Positions 25,748-35,161 of a DNA stretch of 64,000 nucleotides are shown one piece after another; position 1 is the stretch's first letter, and every line of letters starts with the position of its first letter. The notes beneath the pieces were generated by a model. That model saw nothing but the letters and a program-made list of their open reading frames with translations, was not told where the DNA came from and searched no databases. A program made the translations under genes and the position numbers. The stretch covers positions 81,491 through 145,490 of the forward strand of contig WSXV01000005.1 in NCBI GenBank assembly GCA_009773475.1, given 5' to 3'. Source of the stretch: Desulfobulbaceae bacterium. GTDB taxonomy: Bacteria; Desulfobacterota; Desulfobulbia; Desulfobulbales; Desulfocapsaceae.

Positions 25748-26825
25748 TGAACTCGATCAGTTTCCGGTGGCCTGCCGGAAAGGCAAAGTCGTCCAGCCCT
25801 GCAAGGTTTACCCAGCGATATTGCTGGGCGGCTGAAAGGAGAGGAACCGGCGGTTCTGATAAGTCGCTGGCCTCAAGGGTACAGAGGAAACAGTGGAGAA
25901 TCACCTTGTAGCGGGTGTAAAAGTGGATGGTGGTGGTGATTTTTTTCTCCACCTGCACGGCAAATCCGGTCTCTTCAAGGAACTCCCGAATAACCGCCTG
26001 TTCCGGTAGCTCTTCAGGTTTCAGCCGGCCGCCGGGAAATTCCCAGAGGCCGCCCCAGACATCGTCCGCCAGCCGTTGCTGGATAAAAAACCGGCCGTCC
26101 CGGTGCGGGTGCGGCAGGATGCCGGTGGCCATTTCAATGGTAAGCTGGGCAGCACCTTTTTGGAGAATGGGGCGTTCTGCGACCAGGTCTTCCCGGTGGG
26201 CGATACAGAAGGAAATCAAAGGGCATCTGGAGCAGGCCGGTTTTTTCGGGGTGCAGATAAGCGCTCCTAACTCCATCAGTCCCTGATTAAAGGAACGGGC
26301 CTGCTCTTCCGGAACCAGTTCTTTCGCCTTTTGCCAGAGCAGTTTCTGGGCCTGGGACAGGGGCGTGTCGATATTAAAGAGACGGGCAAAGAGCCGCCCG
26401 ATATTGGCATCAACGAGGGGGACGGGAAGATTGTAGGCAATGGAGGCGATGGCCCCGGCGGTATAGGGGCCGATACCGGGCAGGGCGAGCAGGGATTTCT
26501 GGTCGCTGGGGATAACCCCGTCATGTTCACGGACAATGATCCGGGCGCATTTGTGGATGTTCCTGGCCCGACTGTAATAACCGAGTCCTTCCCAGCATTT
26601 GAGCACCAGATCCTCATCGGCCCCGGCGAGGCTGTGGATATCCGGGAACTGCCGCAGCCAGCGTTCAAAGAAGAGGGTGACCCGTTCCATCTGCGTCTGC
26701 TGCAGCATGATCTCCGAGATCCAGATCTGATAAGGGAGATAGTCCCGGCGCCAGGGCAGGGGGCGTTGTTCGGCATGGAACCAGCTGATCAGGGCCTGTT
26801 GAAAGGCGGTGGAGGTGAACGTCAT
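25722..26825 (-). CDS. mutY: A/G-specific adenine glycosylase
   Basis: Removes adenine mispaired with 8-oxoguanine. The 367-residue protein has the full MutY layout: PLPWRRDYLPYQIWISEIMLQQTQ with the catalytic Glu, the helix-hairpin-helix LLALPGIGPYTAGAIA, the catalytic Asp in VPLVDANIGR, and the four [4Fe-4S] cysteines spaced C-x6-C-x2-C-x5-C (near residues 191-207). A C-terminal NUDIX-like domain (FFIQQR, LWEFPGGRLKPEE, EFLEETGF) recognises 8-oxoG. The gene converges on ampG with overlapping 3' ends. Confidence 0.95.
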   Translation of the reverse strand: MTFTSTAFQQALISWFHAEQRPLPWRRDYLPYQIWISEIMLQQTQMERVTLFFERWLRQFPDIHSLAGADEDLVLKCWEGLGYYSRARNIHKCARIIVREHDGVIPSDQKSLLALPGIGPYTAGAIASIAYNLPVPLVDANIGRLFARLFNIDTPLSQAQKLLWQKAKELVPEEQARSFNQGLMELGALICTPKKPACSRCPLISFCIAHREDLVAERPILQKGAAQLTIEMATGILPHPHRDGRFFIQQRLADDVWGGLWEFPGGRLKPEELPEQAVIREFLEETGFAVQVEKKITTTIHFYTRYKVILHCFLCTLEASDLSEPPVPLLSAAQQYRWVNLAGLDDFAFPAGHRKLIEFIKLHPAAQ

Positions 26826-27028
26826 AACGGATTTTTGTGGGCGAAAATGGTGATTTTTTTTTGGGCAAATACACGCTAGAGATCTTGAAAAAGAGTGTCT
26901 GATTGTTTACCTTGAGAGGTATCATATCTGTGGCCATTGGCACAGTGATTTTTCATGCCATGCTGAAATGGCTTTGAGTGCCCTGCACAGGGTCAGGGTA
27001 AAATCGTGCAACTAAAAGAGGAGAAATC

Positions 27029-27514
27029 ATGAAAAGTCTTGTGGTGTATTCATCGAAGAGCGGTAATACCAAAAAGCTTGCTGAGGCAGTGTATGATTTT
27101 TTGGACGGAGAGAAGACGATCGTCGCGATTGCCGATGCGCCTGATCCCTCTGAATACACCTTTGTGGCCGTTGGTTTCTGGCTTATGGCTGGACAGCCCG
27201 ACCCCGAATCTCAAGCCTTTCTGGCACGATTAAAGGAAGGTCAGGCTGTGTATCTTTTTGCCACCCATGGTGCGGCCGCAGGCTCGGACCATGCCGAAAA
27301 TGCCATGAAAAAAGCCAAGGAGATTGCCGCCAGGGCGCATCTGCTGGCGACCTTTTCCTGCCCAGGCGAGGTCAGTCCGCAGGTGATTGAAAAGGCTTCC
27401 CAGAAAAATCCCCAGCCTGCCTGGCTGGCCGATGCGCCGGCGGCCAAGGGACATCCCAACGCCAATGATTTGAAGATGGTGGTGCGGATGCTGGAGGTCC
27501 TTGATCTCCCCTGA
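27029..27514 (+). CDS. Flavodoxin family protein
   Basis: A 161-residue protein with the flavodoxin FMN phosphate loop at the N-terminus (VVYSSKSGNTKKLAEAVYDF), a second loop VAVGFWLMAGQPDPES, and ATHGAAAGSDHAENA at the position of the third flavin loop. The sequence from GFW onwards resembles the short flavodoxin group that includes BilS of bilirubin reduction, but this assignment is uncertain and no BilR reductase lies nearby. It starts at ATG 27029 after AGGAG and ends just before a bidirectional terminator. Confidence 0.85.
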   Translation: MKSLVVYSSKSGNTKKLAEAVYDFLDGEKTIVAIADAPDPSEYTFVAVGFWLMAGQPDPESQAFLARLKEGQAVYLFATHGAAAGSDHAENAMKKAKEIAARAHLLATFSCPGEVSPQVIEKASQKNPQPAWLADAPAAKGHPNANDLKMVVRMLEVLDLP

Positions 27515-27542
27515 TTGGTAAAAAAAAACGTCCCATGGGATG

Positions 27543-27578
27543 AAAAAGGCGGGTGGGATTTGTTCCTCCCGCCTTTTT
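27543..27578. terminator. Bidirectional intrinsic terminator
   Basis: AAAAAGGCGGG (27543-27553) pairs with CCCGCCTTTTT (27568-27578). T-runs on both strands let it serve the flavodoxin gene and the convergent PGPGW gene. Confidence 0.88.
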
Positions 27579-27999
27579 ATTTTTCCGGGAATTGAAAGGG
27601 CGGGCGCTTGGTTTTTCGTCGGATCCAGTTCAGGCCATGCTGTATTGCCGGGCGATGGATGAGCAGGTCCAACATTTTTTGTCGACCGGGAATGTCGAGG
27701 AGGGAAACCCCGATCAGGATGGTGAGTAGACCTTGGCCGGGGAGAAACAGCATGATGATTCCGGCAAGACAGAGGAAGCCCCCTAAGCCGTTTCTAATTA
27801 TTTTGATCATCAGGGCAATGGCTGGATGCCGCTTATGGCGTTTTTCCACGATGCTGGCATGAATGAGGAAAAAGCTTGCTGATGCCCTGGAGACGAGGAA
27901 GGGGATGAGCAGCAGGCTGACCAGAAAGGTCCCTACGGACAGCAGTCCCATCCACTCCAGGAGTGTGGTGAAGGAAATTTGAAAAGGCAGTGTTGTCAT
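27577..27999 (-). CDS. PGPGW-family membrane protein
   Basis: A 140-residue integral membrane protein with three or four hydrophobic segments. The stretch GGFLCLAGIIMLFLPGQGLL followed by TILIGVSLLDIPGR is characteristic of the PGPGW putative transmembrane family (here PGQG), whose function is unknown. The start ATG overlaps the stop of the upstream DUF748 gene (ATGA), so the two are translationally coupled and may act together in the envelope. Confidence 0.7.
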   Translation of the reverse strand: MTTLPFQISFTTLLEWMGLLSVGTFLVSLLLIPFLVSRASASFFLIHASIVEKRHKRHPAIALMIKIIRNGLGGFLCLAGIIMLFLPGQGLLTILIGVSLLDIPGRQKMLDLLIHRPAIQHGLNWIRRKTKRPPFQFPEK

Positions 28000-30900
28000 G
28001 GTGAGAGGGGTTGCAGGCTGATGATGACCTGATTGCCGATGGTTTCGGGATTGCTGAGCACGGTTTTTTCCTGGAGGGTGACGCGTGCCGAGGCGATACC
28101 CAGATTGCTTGTCAAGAAATCGTAGACCTGCAGGACTCGTTCCTGGGCCAAATCATGGAGCATGGAGTCAGGCACTTTTACGGGTTCAGGTGCAAGGAGG
28201 GCAGGCGGAGCATCTTGAGGGCCGAGATTTTCTTCGATGATCTTCCCTAGCACCGAGATCTGGGGGGGCTTGTTGGCCTGTGCCTGTTGCTTCTGTTTTT
28301 GTTTTTTCTGCCAGTCCTGCAGCCGTTGCTCATTTTTTTTAGCGGTTCGTTTTCTCTCTTTTTCCTCAAGCTCGTTCTGGATCGCGGCCCGGTCCTGGAC
28401 GGGGTCGGCCATGCCGGTGAGAAGCAGGCCCAGACGTGGACGTTTGGTGAGCAGGTCCGCAAAACGGTGCAGGGTTTTCTCTCCGGTTGCCATGCTTTGG
28501 GGCTCCTTAGCATCGGGAAGTCCTGGGACGTCTTTGTCTGCCACAATCTTCAAGATGCTTTGTCCTGGGGGGAAAAGGATCTGGCGGGCGTCCTGCCGAT
28601 CGACAAAGTCCGTGCCGGTGAGCAGGAAAGGGGAGATCTCGGCTTTAACCCTCAAAGTTTGAAATGCGGCAATGGTTTGATTCAGCAGGGGCTGGGGGCT
28701 GTCTTTGGCCAAGGGGACGAGGAGCTTCACCTGTTCTTTTTCGTCCGTCAGCAGGGCCAGGGGCAGGGCGGTGGCTGATTGCGCGGAGTTGGGACGGAGT
28801 CCGGTGAAAAGATAACGGGCCTCACCCTGCTCTTCCCCGTTGTGTCGGTCATGGGTGAGCGAAAGGTTGACGCTGCCGGACTTGGAATTGATGTCAAGGA
28901 GTGGCCCGATCTGGGCTTCCAGTGTGCTGAGGGGGAGGCCGGTTACTTCCAATTTGGTGCTGAAGGAGCCCTCAGGGTTTAGAAAGTCGGTGGTTCCAGA
29001 CAGGGTGAAAGGAGCCGTCTCGATCAGTCCCGTGATGTCAAAGCCGGTGTCTTGATTTTTTTCAAGGGGATTGGTGATGGTGCCTTTGAGCTCGGTGATG
29101 GCAGGCGACCAGGGCGGAGTCAGCGAAAGGTCGCTAACCTTGACGGTTCCGTGTTCAAAACTGATTTTATTGATACGAGGAATGGCCGGATTGCCTCGCC
29201 CCTGCTGGTTTCCCTGCAATTCCTTGCCATTGGTTTTGGCCGGGGGCAGCAGATTGCGAAGAAAACTACCGACCTGTTGTGCAGGCCCCGGGCCGGTTGT
29301 CTCCCGTTGCCAGGTGAAGAGCGGGGTGTCCAAAATCAGCTCGTCCATGCCAATACGCACGGGTCTGGCCTTGATGCTGATGTTGATGAGTTCTGCCTTG
29401 CCGGCACTCAGTCCGGGGCCTTTGTCGTCCGTTCGAAAGAGAGGCGAGCCAAGATGCAGGTTGCCGGTAAAGCTCAGTTCAGGATAGCGGAATGTGCCCT
29501 GGCCATCGAAGATGGCCAGGCCCTGTTGAAACAGGGGGGCCTCCGGGAGCCAGAGGGCAACCTGCTCGGCATTGATGGCGGTAAGGGTCAGGGAGAGTTG
29601 CGCCCGCACTGGGGAGAGGGCGGCCAGACCCTCGGCCTTAAGCATCCCTGACTCGTGAATTCTGGTGGTACACTCAAAATTCTTTTGGGTATTACTCTTG
29701 TTTGCCAGCTCGCCGGCCTTCAGTCGCAGTTCCGTAAGTTTCAATGGTGCGGCCTTGTCATTGGGCGGTATCAGGGTGGCGCTGCCTGAATAATCAAGAC
29801 CTTGGAGCAGGATCTGTTTCTCGCTGTCGCCGAAGCGGGAGAGAAGTGGCGGGAGGTGATCCTGGTGCAGGGTGAGGGCTGCCCCGGCTAAGGAGATGGA
29901 ACCCAGATCCAGGTCGTCTCCTTTGCGTCCGGCTCCTTTGATCTGCAGGGTTTTGGCGGTGAGCCAGGCCTGTTTGCGGTCACGCAGAACCAGATCCTGG
30001 ACCTTGATGGTGGCATCCATCAAGGTGATTCGTCCGGAGTTCTGTGCTTTCGGCTCCTTTGCCGGATCAAAGGTGAGATGGCCGGAGAAGGTTGCAAGCC
30101 CGGCAGCATCAGCGGTTTTGTCGAGACCGATCAGGCCGAAGATGGTGCCTGCAGAAAAGGCATGCAATTGCATGGTTCCGCCTGGAATTCCCCGGTCGTT
30201 AAAAGTCCCCTGCCAGCTGAGCGCCGCATCGGTCTTCTCCTGTTTGCCGCTGCAGGAGAAGGTGCCTTGTTCTTTGTTCTGAGCCTCAGTGGTGCTAAAA
30301 TTTTTAAGAGCAAGTTGAATGGATGTCCAGGGAGGTGCGACGGAGGGGTGTTGCTGTTCGTCAAGGAGCTGAAGGGTGCCATTCTCGACGGAGAGGGTAT
30401 CGATGGCTAGCTGACGGGATTGTTTTGATGAGCCGTTCTCGCCGTCAGGTTCTCTGAAAAAAGCGGCCAGATCCTCGGGGAAGCGGGCCGGAACGGCTGA
30501 TAATTGTGGTTCCAGGATGTGGAGAGAGTGCAGGTGCAGGCCGCCGTCCAGGGGTTGCAGGCTGCCATTGATCTCCAGGGCAGGGGCACTCATGGTCAGG
30601 GTTTTTTCCTTGTTGGCCAGTTCGATGTCGGTGGTCGCAAGTTCAAAATCAATGGTCAGGCGGCCGCCTTGGTGGCTGTTGTTTGGTCTGTCCGGAATAA
30701 AGGAGATCTTGAGGGTCCCGTTTCCCCTGCCTTTGCTGAGGGTTAAGGGGAGCGATTGAGGAAGGTAGGCAAAATAGAGGGGCAGGTCGAGGTTGTGGAT
30801 ATTGCAGGCAAGGGTTGTCGCAAGGCCGCTTCCGTTGGCTTTGCCGGCCATGGCGGCTTCTCCGGTGAGTTCCACCGGGCTGCCGTTGATGATGGCGGAA

Positions 30901-31634
30901 AAGTGGGGCCGGATATATTCCCTGTCCGTCATCGAGGAGTCGGAGAGGCTGGGCAGGTCCAGCTTGATTTGTTCGACGCGGTGTTTTTTTCCGGCCAGAC
31001 GGTCGTCAAAGAGAATGGTGCTGTCGCTGATACTGATATTGTTGAGCGAGAAAGGAAGGGCGGTGTCGGCGGGAGCATCGGCGGCGGAATTTTTCGCCGG
31101 AGTTGGCAGATTGTACGATTTATCCGGATAACGAATCAGGGAGACGGTAACTCCCCGCAGGTCCAGGCGGGTACAGGAAAGATCCTGACCCAGCAGAGAA
31201 CTCAGCTTCAGGTCCATGGCAAGATGGTCGATCTTTACAAGTGAGGCCTCCGATGTGGATGCTTGACCGGATTGACCGGCAGCTCCGGAAAGATCGCTTG
31301 TGACATCGCCCAACTGCAGCCGTAGGGTGAAAGGGTTAAAGCGGGCCTTGCCGGCCGTCAGCCCTACATTGGTTCTCTCATAGAGGGAATCTAAGAGATA
31401 GTTGGCGAGAAGGGAAGGCCCGAGAAGAAAGCCGCCGGCGCCATAGATGAGAAGCAGAAGGACTGGAATGGCGGCAAGGATGAGCCATCGTTTTGTCTTT
31501 TGAGCATCCTGCACGGGCTTACTGGATTGAGGCCGCTGCCCCGGTTTAGGCCTTCTTGGAGTTTTCTGAGCCCGCTTCTGGGGACTGGCTGGATCAGGAT
31601 GAATGGCAATGGCGCCGAATCGATCGTCGGACAT
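27996..31634 (-). CDS. DUF748 (AsmA-related) envelope protein, second copy
   Basis: A 1212-residue protein with a Lys/Pro-rich cytoplasmic N-terminus (residues 1-48), one transmembrane helix (about 49-72, WLILAAIPVLLLLIYGAGG), then the DUF748 opening ARFNPFTLRLQLGDV and a long beta-rich periplasmic region with AsmA-like repeats. INKISFEHGTVKVSDLSLTP corresponds to the later family hallmark. The C-terminus has ILFPPGQSILKI, a weak OmpA-like segment, and a Lys/Gln-rich coiled coil around residues 1075-1120. It resembles the protein at 7929-11411 in layout. The PGPGW gene is coupled downstream. Confidence 0.87.
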   Translation of the reverse strand: MSDDRFGAIAIHPDPASPQKRAQKTPRRPKPGQRPQSSKPVQDAQKTKRWLILAAIPVLLLLIYGAGGFLLGPSLLANYLLDSLYERTNVGLTAGKARFNPFTLRLQLGDVTSDLSGAAGQSGQASTSEASLVKIDHLAMDLKLSSLLGQDLSCTRLDLRGVTVSLIRYPDKSYNLPTPAKNSAADAPADTALPFSLNNISISDSTILFDDRLAGKKHRVEQIKLDLPSLSDSSMTDREYIRPHFSAIINGSPVELTGEAAMAGKANGSGLATTLACNIHNLDLPLYFAYLPQSLPLTLSKGRGNGTLKISFIPDRPNNSHQGGRLTIDFELATTDIELANKEKTLTMSAPALEINGSLQPLDGGLHLHSLHILEPQLSAVPARFPEDLAAFFREPDGENGSSKQSRQLAIDTLSVENGTLQLLDEQQHPSVAPPWTSIQLALKNFSTTEAQNKEQGTFSCSGKQEKTDAALSWQGTFNDRGIPGGTMQLHAFSAGTIFGLIGLDKTADAAGLATFSGHLTFDPAKEPKAQNSGRITLMDATIKVQDLVLRDRKQAWLTAKTLQIKGAGRKGDDLDLGSISLAGAALTLHQDHLPPLLSRFGDSEKQILLQGLDYSGSATLIPPNDKAAPLKLTELRLKAGELANKSNTQKNFECTTRIHESGMLKAEGLAALSPVRAQLSLTLTAINAEQVALWLPEAPLFQQGLAIFDGQGTFRYPELSFTGNLHLGSPLFRTDDKGPGLSAGKAELINISIKARPVRIGMDELILDTPLFTWQRETTGPGPAQQVGSFLRNLLPPAKTNGKELQGNQQGRGNPAIPRINKISFEHGTVKVSDLSLTPPWSPAITELKGTITNPLEKNQDTGFDITGLIETAPFTLSGTTDFLNPEGSFSTKLEVTGLPLSTLEAQIGPLLDINSKSGSVNLSLTHDRHNGEEQGEARYLFTGLRPNSAQSATALPLALLTDEKEQVKLLVPLAKDSPQPLLNQTIAAFQTLRVKAEISPFLLTGTDFVDRQDARQILFPPGQSILKIVADKDVPGLPDAKEPQSMATGEKTLHRFADLLTKRPRLGLLLTGMADPVQDRAAIQNELEEKERKRTAKKNEQRLQDWQKKQKQKQQAQANKPPQISVLGKIIEENLGPQDAPPALLAPEPVKVPDSMLHDLAQERVLQVYDFLTSNLGIASARVTLQEKTVLSNPETIGNQVIISLQPLSP

Positions 31635-31950
31635 GATGGGTCAACGTGAGCAGGGAAAACAGATAAAAGATGAAGGGCTGATACGAAGCGGCGTATCGTG
31701 AATGGTTTCTAGCATTTTTGTGTGAATGCGACGATGGGTTGATGGCATAATATGAATACTTTGTTCAATATCGGTTTTGTCCAAAGTATATATTGAAAGA
31801 AGTCAAGACTATACTGTACACTGAACAATATAACAAGATGGAGGGCAGGGGCCGCGATAATCATGGAAACCGAATCTGTTGGAGCCGTGATGATTTGTCC
31901 CTTGTTGCTCTCCTTAATGTCTCCCGTCTTCTACTTCCCGGCTCCCTTTT
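31635..31950. other. Intergenic promoter interval before cdaA
   Basis: About 315 bases between the divergent DUF748 and cdaA genes. I see no convincing gene. A 31-codon frame from ATG 31863 overlaps the cdaA start but has no ribosome site. The AT-rich part around 31750-31850 is the likely promoter area of both directions, but I cannot pick a clear -35/-10 pair. Confidence 0.4.
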
Positions 31951-32742
31951 ATGCTTGAAATACTCAAACTACTGCGCTGGCAGGACATCCTTGATATCCT
32001 GGTGGTGGCCTTTATCATTCATCAGCTCATCCTGATCATCAAGGGGACCCGTTCGGTCCAGATGATCCTTGGGCTGGTGGTCCTCAGCGCCGTTTATTTT
32101 ATGTCCGTGGCCCTGGATATGGCGGCCCTGCAGTGGCTGCTGAATACCTTCCTCAGTTCTCTGCTGCTGATCGTGGTCATTGTCTTTCAGGGGGATATCC
32201 GCCGGGCCTTGACTCAGGTGGGGAAGTCGCCGTTTCAGAAGAGTCGGGACATGGCCGAGAGGGAGATGGATGAAATCGTCCGTGCCGTTTTCTATCTTGC
32301 CAAGCGACGGATTGGCGCTTTGATTGTTCTTGAGCGGGAATCCGGTCTGCAGGACTTTGTGGAGTCCGGGATCGGTCTTGATGCGACCTTGAGTAAAGAG
32401 CTGTTGATCTCAATCTTTATGCCGGTTTCGCCGCTCCATGATGGCGGGGTGATCATCCATAAGGGCCGGATTCAGACCGCAGGCTGTATTCTGCCGCTGA
32501 CCAAGAATCCCCATGTCAACAAGCGGTTCGGTACCCGCCATCGGGCGGCGATTGGCTTGTCGGAAGAGACCGATGCCGTGGTTATTGTGGTTTCCGAGGA
32601 GACCCAGGAGGTTTCGTTGGTGCAGCATGGAGCGTTGACCCTGATGAGTGATGACATGACCTTGACCAAGGGGCTCCATGCTATTTTCGCGGTGAAAGAA
32701 ACGCAGGGGCAGAACTGGAGGAACTGGGTGAGCAGATCATGA
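31951..32742 (+). CDS. cdaA: Diadenylate cyclase CdaA
   Basis: Makes cyclic di-AMP from two ATP at the membrane. The 263-residue protein has three N-terminal transmembrane helices (residues about 12-80) and a DisA_N (DAC) domain with both catalytic motifs: LHDGGVIIHKG (DGG at 164-166) and GTRHRAAIGLSE (194-205). The 3' end overlaps cdaR by 4 nt (ATGA), and glmM follows, which is the conserved cdaA-cdaR-glmM order in which CdaR and GlmM modulate the cyclase. No c-di-AMP phosphodiesterase is in the window. Confidence 0.96.
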   Translation: MLEILKLLRWQDILDILVVAFIIHQLILIIKGTRSVQMILGLVVLSAVYFMSVALDMAALQWLLNTFLSSLLLIVVIVFQGDIRRALTQVGKSPFQKSRDMAEREMDEIVRAVFYLAKRRIGALIVLERESGLQDFVESGIGLDATLSKELLISIFMPVSPLHDGGVIIHKGRIQTAGCILPLTKNPHVNKRFGTRHRAAIGLSEETDAVVIVVSEETQEVSLVQHGALTLMSDDMTLTKGLHAIFAVKETQGQNWRNWVSRS

Positions 32743-33722
32743 ACCTGTTGAATAAACCGTTAGAATTTCGAGATTTTAGAAGGCTGCAAAATATGTGGCC
32801 GAAGGACTGGACCCTTCCTTTTATCTCCCTGGCACTGGCCGTGGCCCTCTGGTATTTTGTCGGCGGTGATGATACCGTTGACAAGAATGTGACGGTTCCC
32901 ATTGAGGTGATCAATCTGCCAAGGGATCTGGTGATCTCCAATCAGTTCAAGCAGGATATCCTGGTCACCATCAGCGGGCCGCGAAAACAGGTGCTGGCCA
33001 TTGAAAAAGGAGATGTTGCAAGACAGGTGGACCTTGTCCGAGCCGTCCCCGGCACCATGGTCATCAAAAATGAAAACGATTCGATTTCTGTGCCGCGTGG
33101 TGTCAAGGTTCTGCGCATTCAGCCCGACTCGATTATCCTCTCTTTGGACAAGCTTATTCAAAAGCAGCTGGTGGTCAAGCCGATCACCAAAGGAAGCCCG
33201 GCATCCCATCATACCCTGCGCGAAATTCGGATGAAACCGGACGCCATTTCCATTACCGGGCCGCAAACGGTGTTGTCGGAGCTTGATCTTCTGGAAACGG
33301 AGATCATTGATATCAGCGGGTTAAGTCAGCCGACCCAATTGCAGATTCCTTTAAAGCTAAGCCCGGCCCTGCTTGATCTGATTGGGGAGACCTCGGTGAC
33401 GGCGGATCTGGCCATTATTGAGGAGACCGTGGAGAAGAAAATTTACGGCGTTCCCATCGAAATTGAGAGCAATAAGGCGGAACGACGAATCAGCCCGGCG
33501 GCAGTTACGGTTACCGCTGCTCTGCCCCGGAGTGTGGCCCGGGAGAATAAGGAACTGCAGTCTTTGTTCCGGGCCACCATTATTGATGAGAATGAAGCCG
33601 GAAAGATGACGGTACGGGTTGTTCCTCGAGGAAGTGAAAAGAATGCTGAGCCCATTGAGATCTTGAAGGTTGAACCCCAGTTTGTGAGCTATGCCGATGA
33701 GAAAAAAAACGATGAAAAGTAG
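32739..33722 (+). CDS. cdaR: YbbR-domain regulator CdaR
   Basis: A 327-residue protein with one N-terminal transmembrane helix (residues about 26-42, PFISLALAVALWYFVGG) and three or four YbbR repeats outside the membrane, including VPIEVINLPRDLVISNQF, RIQPDSIILSLDKL and ITGPQTVLSELDLLETEIID. In firmicutes CdaR binds CdaA and tunes c-di-AMP synthesis, and this order and overlap suggest the same pairing here. It is translationally coupled to cdaA. Confidence 0.92.
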   Translation: MNLLNKPLEFRDFRRLQNMWPKDWTLPFISLALAVALWYFVGGDDTVDKNVTVPIEVINLPRDLVISNQFKQDILVTISGPRKQVLAIEKGDVARQVDLVRAVPGTMVIKNENDSISVPRGVKVLRIQPDSIILSLDKLIQKQLVVKPITKGSPASHHTLREIRMKPDAISITGPQTVLSELDLLETEIIDISGLSQPTQLQIPLKLSPALLDLIGETSVTADLAIIEETVEKKIYGVPIEIESNKAERRISPAAVTVTAALPRSVARENKELQSLFRATIIDENEAGKMTVRVVPRGSEKNAEPIEILKVEPQFVSYADEKKNDEK

Positions 33723-33808
33723 CACGATGTTCCACCCATAGAATAAAATGTCTTGGAGCCTTTGTATTCAAAAGTTGCTGGTCTATAAAAAATAAAAGGT
33801 AGATGAAC

Positions 33809-35161
33809 ATGAAGAAATTATTTGGAACTGATGGGATCCGCGGGGTGGCCAATGTCTACCCCATGACCACCGAGATCGCCATGCAGGTTGGACGAGCCAT
33901 TGCCTTTCAGGTCAAGGACCGGGCCACAGGACACCGAATCGTCATTGGCAAGGATACCCGGCTTTCAGGCTATATGATCGAAAACGCCCTGGCCGCAGGC
34001 ATCTGCTCCATGGGCGTGGATGTGCTGCTGGTGGGCCCTCTGCCCACGCCGGGGATCGCCTTTATCACCACCTCCATGCGGGCCGATGCCGGAGTGGTGA
34101 TCTCGGCCTCTCACAATCCTTTTCAGGACAACGGCATCAAGATCTTTTCCCGGGACGGCTTCAAGCTCTCCGATGATTATGAGGCCGATATCGAAGAGCT
34201 GATCTTCTCGCAGAAGATGGCCGCGCTCCGTCCGGTGGCCGAAGAAGTGGGCCGGGCTCGCCGTATTGAGGATGCCAAGGGCCGCTATATTGTTTTCCTG
34301 AAAAACACCTTTCCCCAGAAATTTACACTCGATGACTTCCACATCGTGCTTGATTGTGCCCACGGCGCAACCTACGGCGTGGCTCCCCATGTTTTTGAGG
34401 AACTGGGGGCAAAGGTCACCACCTTTGGCGTCCATCCCGATGGTAAAAATATTAATAAGGACTGCGGCGCGCTGCATCCTGAACATATGGCCGAGGTGGT
34501 TCGGCAGACCGGCGCCGATATTGGCCTGGCCCTCGATGGTGACGGCGACCGGCTGATAGTGGCCGATGAAAAGGGGCTGATCGTTGATGGCGATCATATC
34601 ATGGCCATCTGCGCCGCAGAGATGATGAAACAACGAAAGTTGAAGAAAAAGACCCTGGTCGCTACGGTGATGTCCAATATGGGACTGGAAGTGGCCATGC
34701 AAAAGATGGGCGGACACATGGTGCGCACCAAGGTCGGTGACCGCTATGTGGTGGAGGAGATGCGCAAGAATGGCTACTCCCTGGGCGGTGAGCAGTCCGG
34801 CCATCTGGTCTTTCTCGACCATATCACCACCGGAGACGGCACCCTTGCCGCCCTGCAGCTCCTTGCCATCATGAAGAAACAGCGCAAGCCCCTGTCCGAA
34901 CTGGTCTCGGTCATGGAGAGTTTTCCGCAGGTCCTGAAAAACGTCCGCACCTCTTCCCGGATCGACGTTGCTCATATTCCGGATTTTACCGCAACGGTGC
35001 GGAAAATGGAGGAGAAGCTGGGGGGGACTGGCCGAATTTTAGTGCGCCCGTCAGGAACGGAATCATTGATTCGGGTGATGGTCGAGGGCCAGGATGAGGC
35101 AATAATCCGGGCCATGGCCGATGAACTGGCCGCCATGGTCAGTAAGGCCGATCTGGGCTGA
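33809..35161 (+). CDS. glmM: Phosphoglucosamine mutase
   Basis: Interconverts glucosamine-6-phosphate and glucosamine-1-phosphate on the route to UDP-GlcNAc. The 450-residue protein begins [12 protein letters not shown], has the phosphoserine loop [16 protein letters not shown] (Ser101), the metal loop LDGDGDRLI, the sugar loop GGEQSGH, and the phosphate-binding end [16 protein letters not shown] 33809 sits 9 nt after AAAGG and is preferred to the overlapping ATG 33803. It is third gene of the cdaA-cdaR-glmM cluster, 86 nt after cdaR. Confidence 0.97.
   Translation: MKKLFGTDGIRGVANVYPMTTEIAMQVGRAIAFQVKDRATGHRIVIGKDTRLSGYMIENALAAGICSMGVDVLLVGPLPTPGIAFITTSMRADAGVVISASHNPFQDNGIKIFSRDGFKLSDDYEADIEELIFSQKMAALRPVAEEVGRARRIEDAKGRYIVFLKNTFPQKFTLDDFHIVLDCAHGATYGVAPHVFEELGAKVTTFGVHPDGKNINKDCGALHPEHMAEVVRQTGADIGLALDGDGDRLIVADEKGLIVDGDHIMAICAAEMMKQRKLKKKTLVATVMSNMGLEVAMQKMGGHMVRTKVGDRYVVEEMRKNGYSLGGEQSGHLVFLDHITTGDGTLAALQLLAIMKKQRKPLSELVSVMESFPQVLKNVRTSSRIDVAHIPDFTATVRKMEEKLGGTGRILVRPSGTESLIRVMVEGQDEAIIRAMADELAAMVSKADLG

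Noticed and set aside
26938..26960. Sigma-54-like TTGGCACAG before the flavodoxin gene
   Set aside because: The -24 half looks good, but no GC occurs at the required 10-base distance.
31863..31958. A 31-codon frame overlapping the cdaA start
   Set aside because: Lacks a ribosome site; hydrophobic content is likely chance. Kept only as a remark.
33965..34975. A 336-codon minus-strand open frame inside glmM
   Set aside because: His/Gly-rich shadow translation of a clear glmM coding sequence.
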